Shown here: piece by piece, positions 1 through 10,252 of the stretch
Layout: the number at the start of each line of letters is the position of its first letter
Position numbering within the stretch: the stretch's first letter is position 1
DNA from: Eremophila alpestris peregrina
Lineage: Eukaryota; Chordata; Aves; Passeriformes; Alaudidae
Direction: 5' to 3'
Assembly: GCA_009792885.1 (NCBI GenBank)
Contig: WMCF01000121.1
Location: forward strand, 1,187,262 to 1,251,261
Length of the DNA: 64,000 nucleotides
The notes under the pieces: generated by a model
The model's database searches: none
Told to the model about the DNA's origin: nothing
The model's input: the letters and a program-made list of their open reading frames with translations, nothing else
Position numbers and translations under genes: made by a program

Positions 1-544
1 AAAAATTACAACCTCAAAAACCAGGTGTATTACCTTTTTGCAGGTAATTCTTTAAACTGCTGAAATGGTTTTAACATCTGTTAGGAGATCACTTTTGAAC
101 TGATAAATTATTTTACTTATTCATCTTAAAGTAAACTGGGGTAGATAATTCTAAGAAAAAAACAACTCTTTTATACATGTGAACGTTTTCTAATGTTCTT
201 CACTGCACTGTTTTTTTGGTTTTTTAATTGGTGCAGAAGACACTCCATGGCCTACTCCAGATGATACTGAAAGGCAAGGTACTGTTTCACTTTGATATGA
301 CTGGGATGGGACAGCTGTAGAAATGTGGTGGCGTATGTCTGCTTTGACTGCTGCTGTTACAGCAAGCATGAAAATTTTGAATTTAATAATGAGGGAAATG
401 TTAATGCAAATTCAGGAGTAGCATCAATTGTTGATGCAATAACCTTAAAATTAATACAAAAATCAGGAGTTATGTCCCTAAGTGCCACCTTTGCAGGTGT
501 AGGTTTGTCCTCTGAATCAAAAGATGTAAAGAGTGTGAAGAGCT
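1..544. other. Unassigned AT-rich sequence with one exon-like segment
   Basis: No repeat family or gene is recognised here apart from the 42-nt exon-like segment listed separately at 237-278. A 73-codon open frame at 325-546 resembles no protein I know. Its last codons run up to the start of the CR1 fragment, so I treat it as chance. Confidence 0.5.
237..278 (+). other. Possible 42-nt microexon
   Basis: A T-rich tract ends in an AG at 235-236. Then come 42 bases, a multiple of three, followed by AAG|GTACTG at 276-284. Two of the three frames are open. One reads DTPWPTPDDTERQ after a split first codon; the other reads KTLHGLLQMILKGK. The acceptor is good but the donor is weak, with no G at +5. 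I do not recognise the peptide as belonging to a known gene, and no neighbouring exon is visible. It could be a cryptic splice pair. Confidence 0.2.
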
Positions 545-2145
545 GAAGAAGAGCCATGAGCAAATTGAAAGCTGTTCGTTGCTCCAGAGACTGAGGCAAC
601 AAATGGATCCCCATGGTTGGTGTCTACTACAGCCCCCTGGTAAATGGGAGCCTGTTGACAAAGTGTTTTTTGCTTCAGCTGCAGACGGTGGCAGGTGCCA
701 GCCTCTTATCCTGCTGGGAGACTTCAACCATCCAGATGCCATCTAGTTCCAAATGAGCTCTAAGTAATCCAGGAGACTCATGGTAACTTCTTAAGCCAGG
801 TAATAGCTTAACCAGTGGGATGTGATGCTGGATCTGTTGGTCACCAACATTCTGAGCTAATCAGGAACACAAAGACTGGAGGCAGCCTGGGCTCCAGTGC
901 TCATGAATTGGTTGAGTTTGCATTCCTAGAGGGATATGGGTCAGTCAAAGAGTACAGTCAGGATCCTGAATTTAGGAAAAGAAAATTCCAGCTGTCCAAG
1001 GCTATAGTCAGTGGGACTTCCTGAGAACCTACACTTAAGGACTAGGAAGGAGAAAAAACATAGGAGGTCCTTAAGGATGTGTACCATTGTTACAACAACC
1101 AGTGGTCTGGAGACACAAAAAATCAGTCAAAGGAAGGCAAGAGACTGGCATGGCTGAGTTGGGACCTGCTGGTCATACTTTAGGGCAATAAGCAAATGTA
1201 CAGGAGGTAGAAGCAAGGACAGGTATCCTGGGAAGAGTGTGGGAAAGATGTTTGGTTGTGTAGGAACAGAATGAGGAAGCCCAAGAAGGAGCTGCATCTG
1301 AACTTGACAAGGAATAAAAATAACAAGAAAGATTTCTACAGGTAGGTTAGATAGAAAAAGAGGATCAAAGATGTACACCCACTCATGCACCACTCCCAAA
1401 AAAGAAGGTTGTCAAACTGGGAACAAGAGACGAAGAGGCTGAGGTACTCAGCAATATTTTTGCCTCAGTCTACAATGGCAACGTCTCTTCCCATACTTCT
1501 TGAATGGGTGGATTGCAAGACAGGAACTGAGGGAACAAAGTCCTTCCTACTGGAAGTGAAAATCAGGTTAGTAGGTACCTGAGGAAGCTGATGGCATATG
1601 CATTTATGGGACCTGATGAGATGCATCCTAGAGTCCTAATGGAACTGACTAATGTACTTGCCAAGTCACTCTCAATATATGAAAATTTATGGCAATCACG
1701 TTAAATCCCAGTTGACTGGAAAACTTAGTACCTACCTTTAAAAAAGGTAGAAACGGGGACCCCAGGGAACTACTGACCTTTCAACTTCACCTCTGTGCCT
1801 GGCAAGATCATGAACAGATCCTTCTAGAAACTATACTAAAGCACGTGGAGAAGAGGGCATGCCTTCACCAAGGTGAAGTCCTGCCTAACCAACCTAGTCA
1901 TCTTCTATGGTGGAATGGCTACTGAAGTGAACAAGAAAAGGGCTATAGACTTCTGTAAGGTCTTTTATGTGGTCCTACACAACATCCTCTCAAACTCGAA
2001 GGAAGGATTTGACAGCTGGACTGTTCAGTGGATGAGGAATTGACATCCAGAATTACTGTGCCTAATTACTGTGTTCTGATGGGCCTTGTGACAAGTGGTG
2101 ACCCTCAGGAGTCTGTATTGGGACAAATGCTTATTAATGTCTTCA
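545..2145 (+). mobile_element. CR1 LINE fragment A, 5' piece (endonuclease to mid reverse transcriptase)
   Basis: This is an old CR1 non-LTR retrotransposon with many stops and frameshifts, read on the plus strand. The endonuclease signature LLGDFNHPDA is at about 708-738. The linker follows at about 800-1400. Reverse-transcriptase landmarks come in order: GPDEMHP at about 1608, a degenerate DWK...FKKG at about 1715-1750, and HNIL...GFDSWTVQWMRN at about 1980-2040. The last is the region before the LDG loop. The copy is 5'-truncated inside the endonuclease, near 545-600. The 3' side does not end at 2145: an LTR inserted there and the same frame resumes at 3639. The element cannot make active protein. 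Confidence 0.88.
2141..2145. repeat. Target-site duplication, left (CTTCA)
   Basis: This 5-bp copy matches 3639-3643. Removing the 2146-3638 insert plus one copy restores the CR1 reading frame across the join. Confidence 0.88.
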
Positions 2146-3638
2146 TGTGACGGTTTTAGTTTGCAACTGGGCAGAAACTACATTTCATGTAGTGGCTTCA
2201 CATTCTCCAATTTCTGTTTTCCAAATGTAGTGTAGTAGTCTGTCTCCTGGAATTATTTACTCTTTTTCCCTCTGTGAGGTAGGATTAGGAGAAATGCAGA
2301 GCAGGCTCAAACTTAAAAGATATGAAGACAGGTTTATTAACAAACGTAAAGAGACAAAACTTGAAACTCTAGATCAGTACCATTTACAAAATAGTCTTTC
2401 ATCAGTTTTTAGGGAGAGGAGTCTCTCTTAGAAAATCCCATGGAGACATTGCCACAAGAAAAGACTAGTCCTCTGGTGGCTCCCATGTCATGAATCTGCA
2501 GCTGCCCAGGGAATTATGCACACCATTAAGTCCGTCCCATTTGGCAGCTTTCCCGCTAGCTGCGCTCATGGGCCGTATCAGCTTATTTAGGATACTGTTT
2601 AAGGATAACTCTTCTAATATAAAACAAAGATTCTCTTCAGGTATGTCTAGAATCATCTTAATCTCAAGAAACAGAGGTCTTGTTTTCTGCCCCTTTTCCC
2701 TAGGGGCAGAGAGCTTAAATATCTCTTTTCTCTTCTTCTGTTCAAAATTCTCCATTAGATCACAGCTATATCAGTCCACAACTATGACTAGAACTTTGCA
2801 TTCCCTTAAAAAGCATTCTACAAAAGTTACAGGGATATTTTAGTCCATTCTCCACAGCCTCACAAGAGAAGTCCAGCCCAAACTAGGCAACTCATCAATC
2901 TTCCTCCCATTTAGGATTGTTACTCTCTCTTCACTGACTGTAGTCTCATGCTCTGTCTCTTTACGTGTTTCACTCTGGCTGTTTCTCTCAACAGGGAGGA
3001 TTCAATGTTTTGCAAGTTCATCTGTGCAAGGAAAGAGTTAACATCTCGCCCAGGTCTTTCTGTTGAGCTGTGGCTCACAATGTTGGATTTCAAAGCAACG
3101 CTGACGGGGGTGTGCGTGGGGAGAACTCACACGGAGAGATCTGAGTGGCTTGGGAAAACAGTGGTCAGGAATCTCAGTAGCCAGACTGGTGCATGCCTCC
3201 TGCCTGCCCCTTGGTGACATCATGTGGGCCTGGCCCAGCCTTGCTAGGAGCTGCTATCAGGGTCTCGGCAGACATCTCCCTTCGCCAGGCCAGTGGCAGG
3301 GCAGCCTTAGAGTCAGCTGGAGGTCAATGGTCATGGCCTCCCCTCTCCCTGCCAGCAGCTGCTGGGACCGGGGGCCTGGCCAGGCCAGGCTGGCTCTGCC
3401 AACACAGTGGAGCACTGGGACCTGGCCTGCTCCATGGAGCAACCACGGGGGGGCCAGGTTGATACATGCTCCTCCAGCCAGAAGGAAAAGGAATTTTCCC
3501 AGGATTCTTCTGACTTTTACTGTGTAGCCCAGAGGCGTATCCTTATATTTAATTGGTTAATCTGGCTGTCAGTTTTAAAGCCAGTCACTAATTGGTTTTG
3601 CTCTTCGATAAAAATCAATTCCGTATTAAACCAGCACA
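2146..3638 (-). mobile_element. Solo LTR, ERVL-like, nested in CR1-A
   Basis: The insert starts TGTGACGG and ends CCAGCACA, the TG...CA form of LTRs. It is flanked by a perfect 5-bp duplication (CTTCA at 2141-2145 and 3639-3643), the size typical of ERVL integration. On the minus strand it begins TGTGCTGGTTTAATACG, like ERVL LTRs I recall from songbirds. A polyadenylation signal AATAAA lies at 2333-2338 (minus), close to the 3' end as expected. At 1493 bp it is long for an LTR, so it may carry extra sequence, for example the GC-rich middle at about 3180-3460. No gag, pol or env is seen. Several antisense open frames inside it are not genes. Confidence 0.85.
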
Positions 3639-4325
3639 CTTCATTAATGACAGATGAAGTGATTGAGTGCACACTTAGCAACTTTAGAGATGACACCAAG
3701 CTGAGTGGTGCAGCTGACACTCCTGAGGGATGGGATGCCATCCAGAGGAACCTGGACAAGCTCGAGAAGTGGCCCAAGAGAATCTCATGAGGTTTAACAA
3801 GACCAAGTGCTGGTGCTGCACCTGGGTTGGGGCAGCCCCCAGTGCCAGCCCAGGCTGGGGAGGAACAGATGGAGAGCAGCCCTGCCCAGAAGGACTTGGG
3901 GGTGCTGGGACTGAGAGCTGGACATGAGCCAGCCATGGGCACTCCCAGCCCAGAAAGACAAGTGTGTCCTGGGCTGCATCCAGAGCCCCGTGGGCAGCAG
4001 GGGAGGGAGGGGATTCTGCCCCTCTGCCCTGTTCTGGTGAGACCCCACCTGCAGAGCTGCCTCCAGCTCCGGGGTCCCAGCACAGGAAGGACATGGAGCT
4101 ATTGGAATAAGGTAGGAAGAGACCCACAAAGATAATTAGGGGGATGGAGCATCTCTCCTTTGAGAAAAGGCTGAGAGAATTGTTCAGCCTAAAGAAAAGA
4201 TGGGTCTGGGTTGACCTTAGAGCAGCATTTAAGTACCTGAAGGGGATTTATAAGGACACTGGAGAGGGACTTTACAAAGGCATGTAGTGCTAGGACAAGG
4301 GAGGGATGGCTGTAAACTCAAAGAA
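3639..4325 (+). mobile_element. CR1 LINE fragment A, 3' piece (reverse transcriptase C-terminal part)
   Basis: This piece continues CR1-A after the nested LTR. It encodes a degenerate catalytic box, NFRDDTKLSG, where CR1 normally has FADD, so alanine has become arginine. The thumb-like segment that follows includes GWDAIQRNLDKLEKW at about 3730-3775, then the conserved CR1 C-terminal region through about 4300. A frameshift lies near 3780. The homology stops near 4325, before the C-terminal end of ORF2 and the 3' UTR with its terminal octamer repeats. The end is therefore missing, which is unusual because CR1 copies are normally truncated at the 5' end. Confidence 0.85.
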
Positions 4326-6614
4326 GGTTGGTTTATTCATTACTTGCTGTTCTGTCTGTATTTTTCTCAAAATTTAGACATTCCTGCATTTCTATACAAT
4401 TATGTAATTTAGTTTTCAATAATAGCTGATAATCACAGTTGGGTTTGGAGCTTCTTACTCCAAACCCAACCAGTATTTTTCTTACTGCTTGTTCTCTAAA
4501 TGTTTCTTTATTGGAATAACTGTTAAACTTATCAGTAAGAAGTAATGAGGTACTCTAGGACGTGCTGAAAAAATCCATTGACTTTGAAAATTCCTGATTT
4601 TAAAGTATGACAATATGCTTAAGAAAGATGAAAACTTTAATGGAAAAGATTTTCTAATGCTTTACCCAGTCAAACTTTCATAGCTTTGGACATTCTACTT
4701 GCAAAAATAATAAATGGATTAACATATTCTACTATCAAAGAAGTGTTTCCTAGCACTCAAATATTTTAATTTTTCAACTGCTCAAAAACTAATAAACTTC
4801 CTCTTGTGTTTACAATACACCTTGACTGCTATTAAGATTTCTGTCTCTACCTCATTTTCATGGCTAATTTATACATATTTATCCTTCCAATTTTTTTCCT
4901 TCATGCTACCTTCTCCATCCTGATGATAATTTTATGTTGTTTGATAACCTTCTTAGAGTTTAATTACCTCTCTCTTATAATGCGATGTCAAGGGCTGAAG
5001 AGATTTCAAGAGAGCCAGAGACGTAGAGGAAAAAAATTCTTACTTATTGTTTTATTCTACATTTTGATGTACTGTTCATGAATATTACACACCAAAATTA
5101 TATTAAGGTCACCTAAGAAGCTGTCTAAAGCATCAAAGTTTTAAAGTTTTCTTGCAGAAGAGCCAAAGCAAAAAAAGTATGAAAGAATCATGTTTATCCT
5201 TCAACAGCAAATACATGAGCTCAAAATTGAATGGCTAATTCAAGCTACTGTTCTGTGTCCTTAGTACAGAGCGTTTTCCATTAACATCTATCCTATCATG
5301 TTCTGACCATACCTAAAGAGATCTGCCACTCAGTGAAATTACTGCAAAGTAGCAAAGGAGTCATGACTTCTATCAAGTTTGTGACTTCTTTTCGAGAGTT
5401 TACCGGAATCTAGTTTGCAGATCTCTTTCCTGTAAGTCAATACAAAATTGGAAAGTAGTAAGAATCATCTGATCCTGGAAGTATTAAGCAATAATTTACT
5501 AAATTCTAGCCAGAGAAGATTATGCTTGTTAAAGAAATGATGCTGTCGTAATCTTTCTCAACCATGATTTCAGTCTATCTTCATGATATAAATTTGCTTT
5601 CAAAAGGAAACTAAAAATTGAGTAACAGAAATATAAATGAGAATGGCTAGTAAAATCATGCCATGCTGTGTGATTAAGAAACATCTAATAAAATACCAAA
5701 AATGTGCTTTTCCAACATCATTCTTTCAGAATGTTTTTCTTGATATTTTTGTTCTGTTAATAAACAGAACTGATTATCTTTCCCCTCAATACCAAATTTT
5801 ATTTTTATAAGGTTTTGTTCAAGGTAAATACTAAATACATAATTTTTAAGATTATTGAATTCTCTAAGTCATTCAGATTCGAATTTTGACCTTTGGGGAC
5901 TCGTAGGAATAAGTATGCGTTAGGAACTAAAATCAGAACACAACATTTTTTTCTCCATTTGAAAACAAAAGAGAATTTCAATTAAACTTTTTCAGGGCAG
6001 AAAACTAGTTAATTAAATATGCTACATTTCTTAATCATCAGTGTGAACTCTGTAAATTAGACATAATAACTAAAAAGGAAAAAAAAAAGACATAGTTTCC
6101 AAGGTTGAATAATACTTCATATCGCAAATGGTGCATATGTAAGACTTTTATTAGGCATTTAATATAGCTGGATCCTACTGTTCCACCTGGTCATTACCAG
6201 TTAAATAAAGGATGTTAATGTTAAGGCTGACTATTTAGTTAGCACTATCACTTTATGATGAAATGCCAGCCTACCAGCGGCAAATGAGTTGTGAAGAAGA
6301 TATTCAAATAAAACAATTAGGTTGTCTCATAGAGCTTTGAGGCTGACATTTAGGCAGGTTCTCGTGACCATAAAAAGTCTGGATACACGTAGGCAGAGCA
6401 CACAGAGTGTGCTCTAGCCATGAAATATATACTTAAACCAAAAATTGTTTTGGGAAACATGTTTGGGAAATTTGGTGATCCAACTCAAGGTGAATTAAAC
6501 ACATATTAGTGCTTAAATATAAAAAGAAGATTTAACTACCTGTATATTTTGCTTTACAAACTAGGCTGTTTGATATGAAGTCTACCAAGATGAGTCACAG
6601 TATCCTTATATATG
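4326..6614. other. Unassigned AT-rich sequence
   Basis: No gene, RNA or repeat family is recognised. The only structure that stands out is the perfect hairpin at 4438-4470, listed separately. A 73-codon frame at 4860-5081 is hydrophobic because the DNA is T-rich and shows no known domain. Confidence 0.5.
4438..4470. repeat. Perfect 13-bp stem inverted repeat
   Basis: GTTGGGTTTGGAG at 4438-4450 pairs exactly with CTCCAAACCCAAC at 4458-4470 across a 7-base loop (CTTCTTA). It could come from a template-switch mutation or be a short structured RNA element. It is too short for a microRNA precursor of usual size. Confidence 0.8.
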
Positions 6615-7510
6615 CTTCACAGAATCAATTATAGAATCATAGAATGGCTTGGGTTGGAGGAGACCTTAGAGATCATCGCATTCAAACTCCTTTGCCATAG
6701 GCAGGGACACCTTTCACTAGACCAGGCTGCTCAGAGCCCCATCCAACCCGGCTTGAACACTTCCAGGGATGGGGCATCCACAGTTTCTCTGGGCAGCCTG
6801 TGCCAGGGCCTCACTACCCTAACAGTAAAGAATTTCTCCCTAGTATCTAAGTCTATCCTCTTTCAGTTTAAAGCAATTATTCCTTCTCCTATCACTGCAT
6901 ACCTTTGTATAAAGTCTTTCTCCAGCTTTCATGTAGCCCCTCTTTAGATACTCCATTCTCCTTCGAGGCTGTATTAGAGCTTGTAGTTGCCCCAAGCCAG
7001 GCTCAGGATTTTGTCCTTGTCCTTGCTGAACTTCATGAGGTTCACATGGGGCCAACCCTCAAGCCTGTCAAGGTCCCTTTTCCTGACATTCTTTCTGTCC
7101 AGCAAGTGGATTGCACCACACAGCTTGGCATTTTCAGTAAACTTGATAAGAGTGCACTGATTCCACTGTCCATGTTACTGCAAAAGAAGTCAAAGAGCCT
7201 CTCCCAATATCAAACCCTGAGGAATGTCACTTACCATGGCTCTCCACTTGGACACTGAGCCATTGACAGCAGCTCTTTAAGTGCAACCATTCGGGCAACT
7301 CTTTATCCATTGAGTGGTCCATCTGTCAAATCCATGCTTCTCCAGTTTAGAGACAATGACATCATACTTGCAAGCAGCACCGATCCTGAAATCAGTTTGA
7401 TGGGGTACCTCAGCCCAACCATGGATACATCCCCTGGACCAGCCCTCCTGCCTCATAGTGGTCCTGTAGCTTGGGATCCTGAATGCTCCCATTCCAGGAT
7501 GACTACAAGA
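6615..7510 (-). mobile_element. CR1 LINE fragment B with intact-looking 3' end
   Basis: Read on the minus strand, the right part carries the reverse-transcriptase segment SKLEKHGFDRWTTQWI at about 7295-7345, then a frameshifted catalytic region. An internal deletion near 6970 joins this to the ORF2 C-terminus and the 3' UTR. The 3' end at 6615-6660 has the CR1 ending ATTCTATGATTCTAT in reverse, next to the conserved GGTTGG segment. Sequence beyond about 7380 is less certain as CR1. It is a dead fossil copy. Confidence 0.82.
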
Positions 7511-8827
7511 CAATGCTGACAAATTTTATTACCTCAACATCAAAGGAAACCTCATTCCCTTGCAGGAATCTGTCCTGCCTTTGACATCCTCCTTTAGCCA
7601 GTTTAATTCCTTGTTGTAGCTTGGCCTTATTACTGTCAGGTCATTTGTGCCAGATCACAAATTCCCATAACTGAGTAGATGCAATTAGAATTTCCCTTTC
7701 ACTCTTCTTGGAAAATGTTACAAATGTTTAATACACATTACATCTTTTCAGAAAAAGAGCAGTCTGACAAATAAGGAGCCTGGTGTTTGATGATTTTTGG
7801 AGAGTTTAATGCAAAATTTACAAAGCTGAAGAATCTCAGGATAAATTCCTCTAAGGAAATGCTTAACTGACTTTGAAAAATCCCTCTGTACTACAATGAG
7901 TTACTAACTTCAGGAGAAGATTTGTTTACCTAATGTAAGAATGACAACTTACCTCACTATAGCACTGCTCATTGTGGCTGGCAAAGGATGTGCAGTGCTG
8001 TAGTAGAACTAAATATAAACCAGGTTATTGTCTTTAATAAGACATCTTTCACCCTGGTAGGACACAGTTAACTGGAAGAAGAAACAGGAATAATTCTGCA
8101 TCAGTAATTTCTTCTGCATTTGAGATTTCAACTCAAATGATGGAAATTTATCAAAATTGAAATTTGATGTAATCTATTTTATTTCAAAACCTGCACTATT
8201 AATTCTTTTGTATAATTAAAAACATTTCAACTAAAAAACCCCCATAACCTAAATTACACATTTATTTGGTCTGAATTGTCTGTTTGCATTGAAGTCTGTC
8301 GAGACACCATCTCTTTAATCTTCACATCTCATATTTCTTTTTCTTCTGCATTCCTAAAATTAGTGAAAAAAATTCCTTAATTTCATAAAAAAGAAATAAT
8401 TAAAAATATAATAAATTATATGAAAAAGAGTACATTCATTGGTTCCACAGCGTAATCTTTCCATTGTATAGTGCATCAGTCAACTCCGCCCACTCCAACC
8501 CAATTTGAATTTAGATTCAAATCAATTAAGCTTAAAAATTCGAATTGGAAAGTGGTCAAATAGCTCATCATAGAATAAAATTTTGTTAGGATGAAAGTGT
8601 TATGCCAGGATGCTTTTTCTTCACCTCTCAGAGTCATTGGTAGTACATTTCAGTGATGTAAGTGTTTCTTGAGGGAGTTTCCCATATGGGGTTGAATTTC
8701 TAAGTGTGCAACCACTGAGTATGTGCCCATTCTGAGAGAGTGACAGAAGGTTTTTAACATGAGAAGACTGAGGGATTCTTCTCTGAATGAAATTACAGTT
8801 AACATTTAACCCTTCTTAATGTCCTGT
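7511..8827. other. Unassigned AT-rich sequence
   Basis: No gene or repeat family is recognised. A small 8-bp inverted repeat, ATTTGAAT...ATTCAAAT, lies near 8503-8522. There are scattered A/T runs at 8360-8420. Confidence 0.5.
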
Positions 8828-9128
8828 TGTCGCACAGCTGCACAAAATAACCACACGACCCGCAGTGTTCACCACAGGAAAAAAGCCCCTTTTACTTCCA
8901 AATCTCAGATAGATATTCCAAAAAGAAACAGGCAAAGATTGGTGAAGAAAGTTTCCACCTCCACACTCACACTGGCTAATACAAATGCTTGTCAAGAAAA
9001 TCCATCCCACCAAAAAGAATGTAAACATTAAAGCTCGCTGGAAAAACAACACCTGTTGTTTACATATAGACCATGAGAAACTGACTCTAAATATGATTTA
9101 TCAGAAGGCTTAAAAATTCAGGGTGACA
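8828..9128 (-). mobile_element. Solo LTR, 301 bp, ERVK-like (copy 1 of a pair)
   Basis: The ends are TGTCGCAC and GGGTGACA, an inverted TGTC/GACA border. The flanks are TCCTGT (8822-8827) and TCCCGT (9129-9134), a 6-bp duplication with one mismatch. Its right half closely matches the LTR at 14653-14959, including TGGCTAATACA, GAATGTAAACATT and TTATCAGAAGGC. The minus strand is the sense strand, by comparison with copy 2, where the TATA box and polyadenylation signal are clearer. The left half has diverged. No proviral coding sequence is attached. Confidence 0.82.
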
Positions 9129-10179
9129 TCCCGTACTTAAAAAAACCCCCATTAATTATAGATGGTATTACTGCTAGGTAATACTCTCTTTCAAAAATAG
9201 GGGGAAAGTAACATACAGGTGACATTGAGGAAATATTAAAGTGTCTTTTTTTTATTCATTAAGCCTTGCAGTATACTTCTATTACTAAATTTCTTCAGTC
9301 TTTCATTCAGAAAATTTTTAGTATTATGTAGTGTGACAGATGCACTGGACCCCTTAACCAAACAAGCAGCAGTTTGGTACAGGTTTCAAAGCAGGGAAAA
9401 TCCCAAACTATATCTGTGCAAAGCATTCCTCTAAGAAACCCACAAAGGAGCAGAGTGACCCAGTGAGGATCCATGCTCATGAGCTAGGAACAATGACCAT
9501 GAAGTTAACACATGAAAAGTGTGTGGCTTTTCCAAGACTCATTTATCTAGGAACAAAGAAAGTTATTGATACAAGGAGTCTTATGGATACTTCTCCCATT
9601 GCATGCAATTTAACTATGAGCCATCCACTTCATAATGCAAATATTCCTGCCCAAGTGAGCATTTTGAAGAAAAGCATTTGCCTTTTCTAGGCAATGTGGC
9701 TGCATGGTGGTATTCTTCCCTGAAGTTAGGATGTTTCTCAGGGTTCTCATCATGGTGGAGAGACTTTGTAACTATGACAGATTTTTAGATGAGTCCAGTT
9801 TGAGTTCTCTCTATAATGTAACTGTACTGCATTGCACCCTTTGAGCAGGCATGCCTCTTGAGGCAGGAGATTCCTTACTTGAATTTAAGAGATTCTTCCA
9901 TGCTCAGGACAGAGGGATCCTTGGTGAATGTCTGACAGCCTATTGAATTAATGCTAAAGAAATCCACTCAGTCAATATTAACTAATTCAAACTTTGTGTA
10001 GATAACTCTTTTAGATGTATACCTTTGTGCAGGTCAATATATTTGTGATGAGGCAGTGAAACATCTTCCAAATGCAATACTTCAAAAATAATTTTTTAGA
10101 CATTGCATCCAGTACTGTTCTGTATTTCAGGCTGTCTGTACTGCCTCAGTGTTTTCAGAGTTGATTTCTTTTATACCAT
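9129..10179. other. Unassigned sequence
   Basis: No gene or repeat family is recognised. One perfect POU octamer, ATGCAAAT, lies at 9635-9642. A single 8-mer is not evidence of function. Confidence 0.5.
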
Positions 10180-10180
10180 C

Positions 10181-10252
10181 AGATAGATAGATAGACAGAC
10201 AGATAGATAGACAGACAGATAGATAGATAGATAGATAGATAGACAGATAGAT
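10181..10252. repeat. (GATA)n / (GACA)n microsatellite
   Basis: About 72 bp of tetranucleotide repeats, mostly GATA with interspersed GACA units. GATA/GACA arrays are common and often length-polymorphic in vertebrates. Confidence 0.95.

Noticed and set aside
815..1024. 69-codon open frame
   Set aside because: It is a stretch of the CR1-A endonuclease/linker region, with stops on both sides, not an independent gene.
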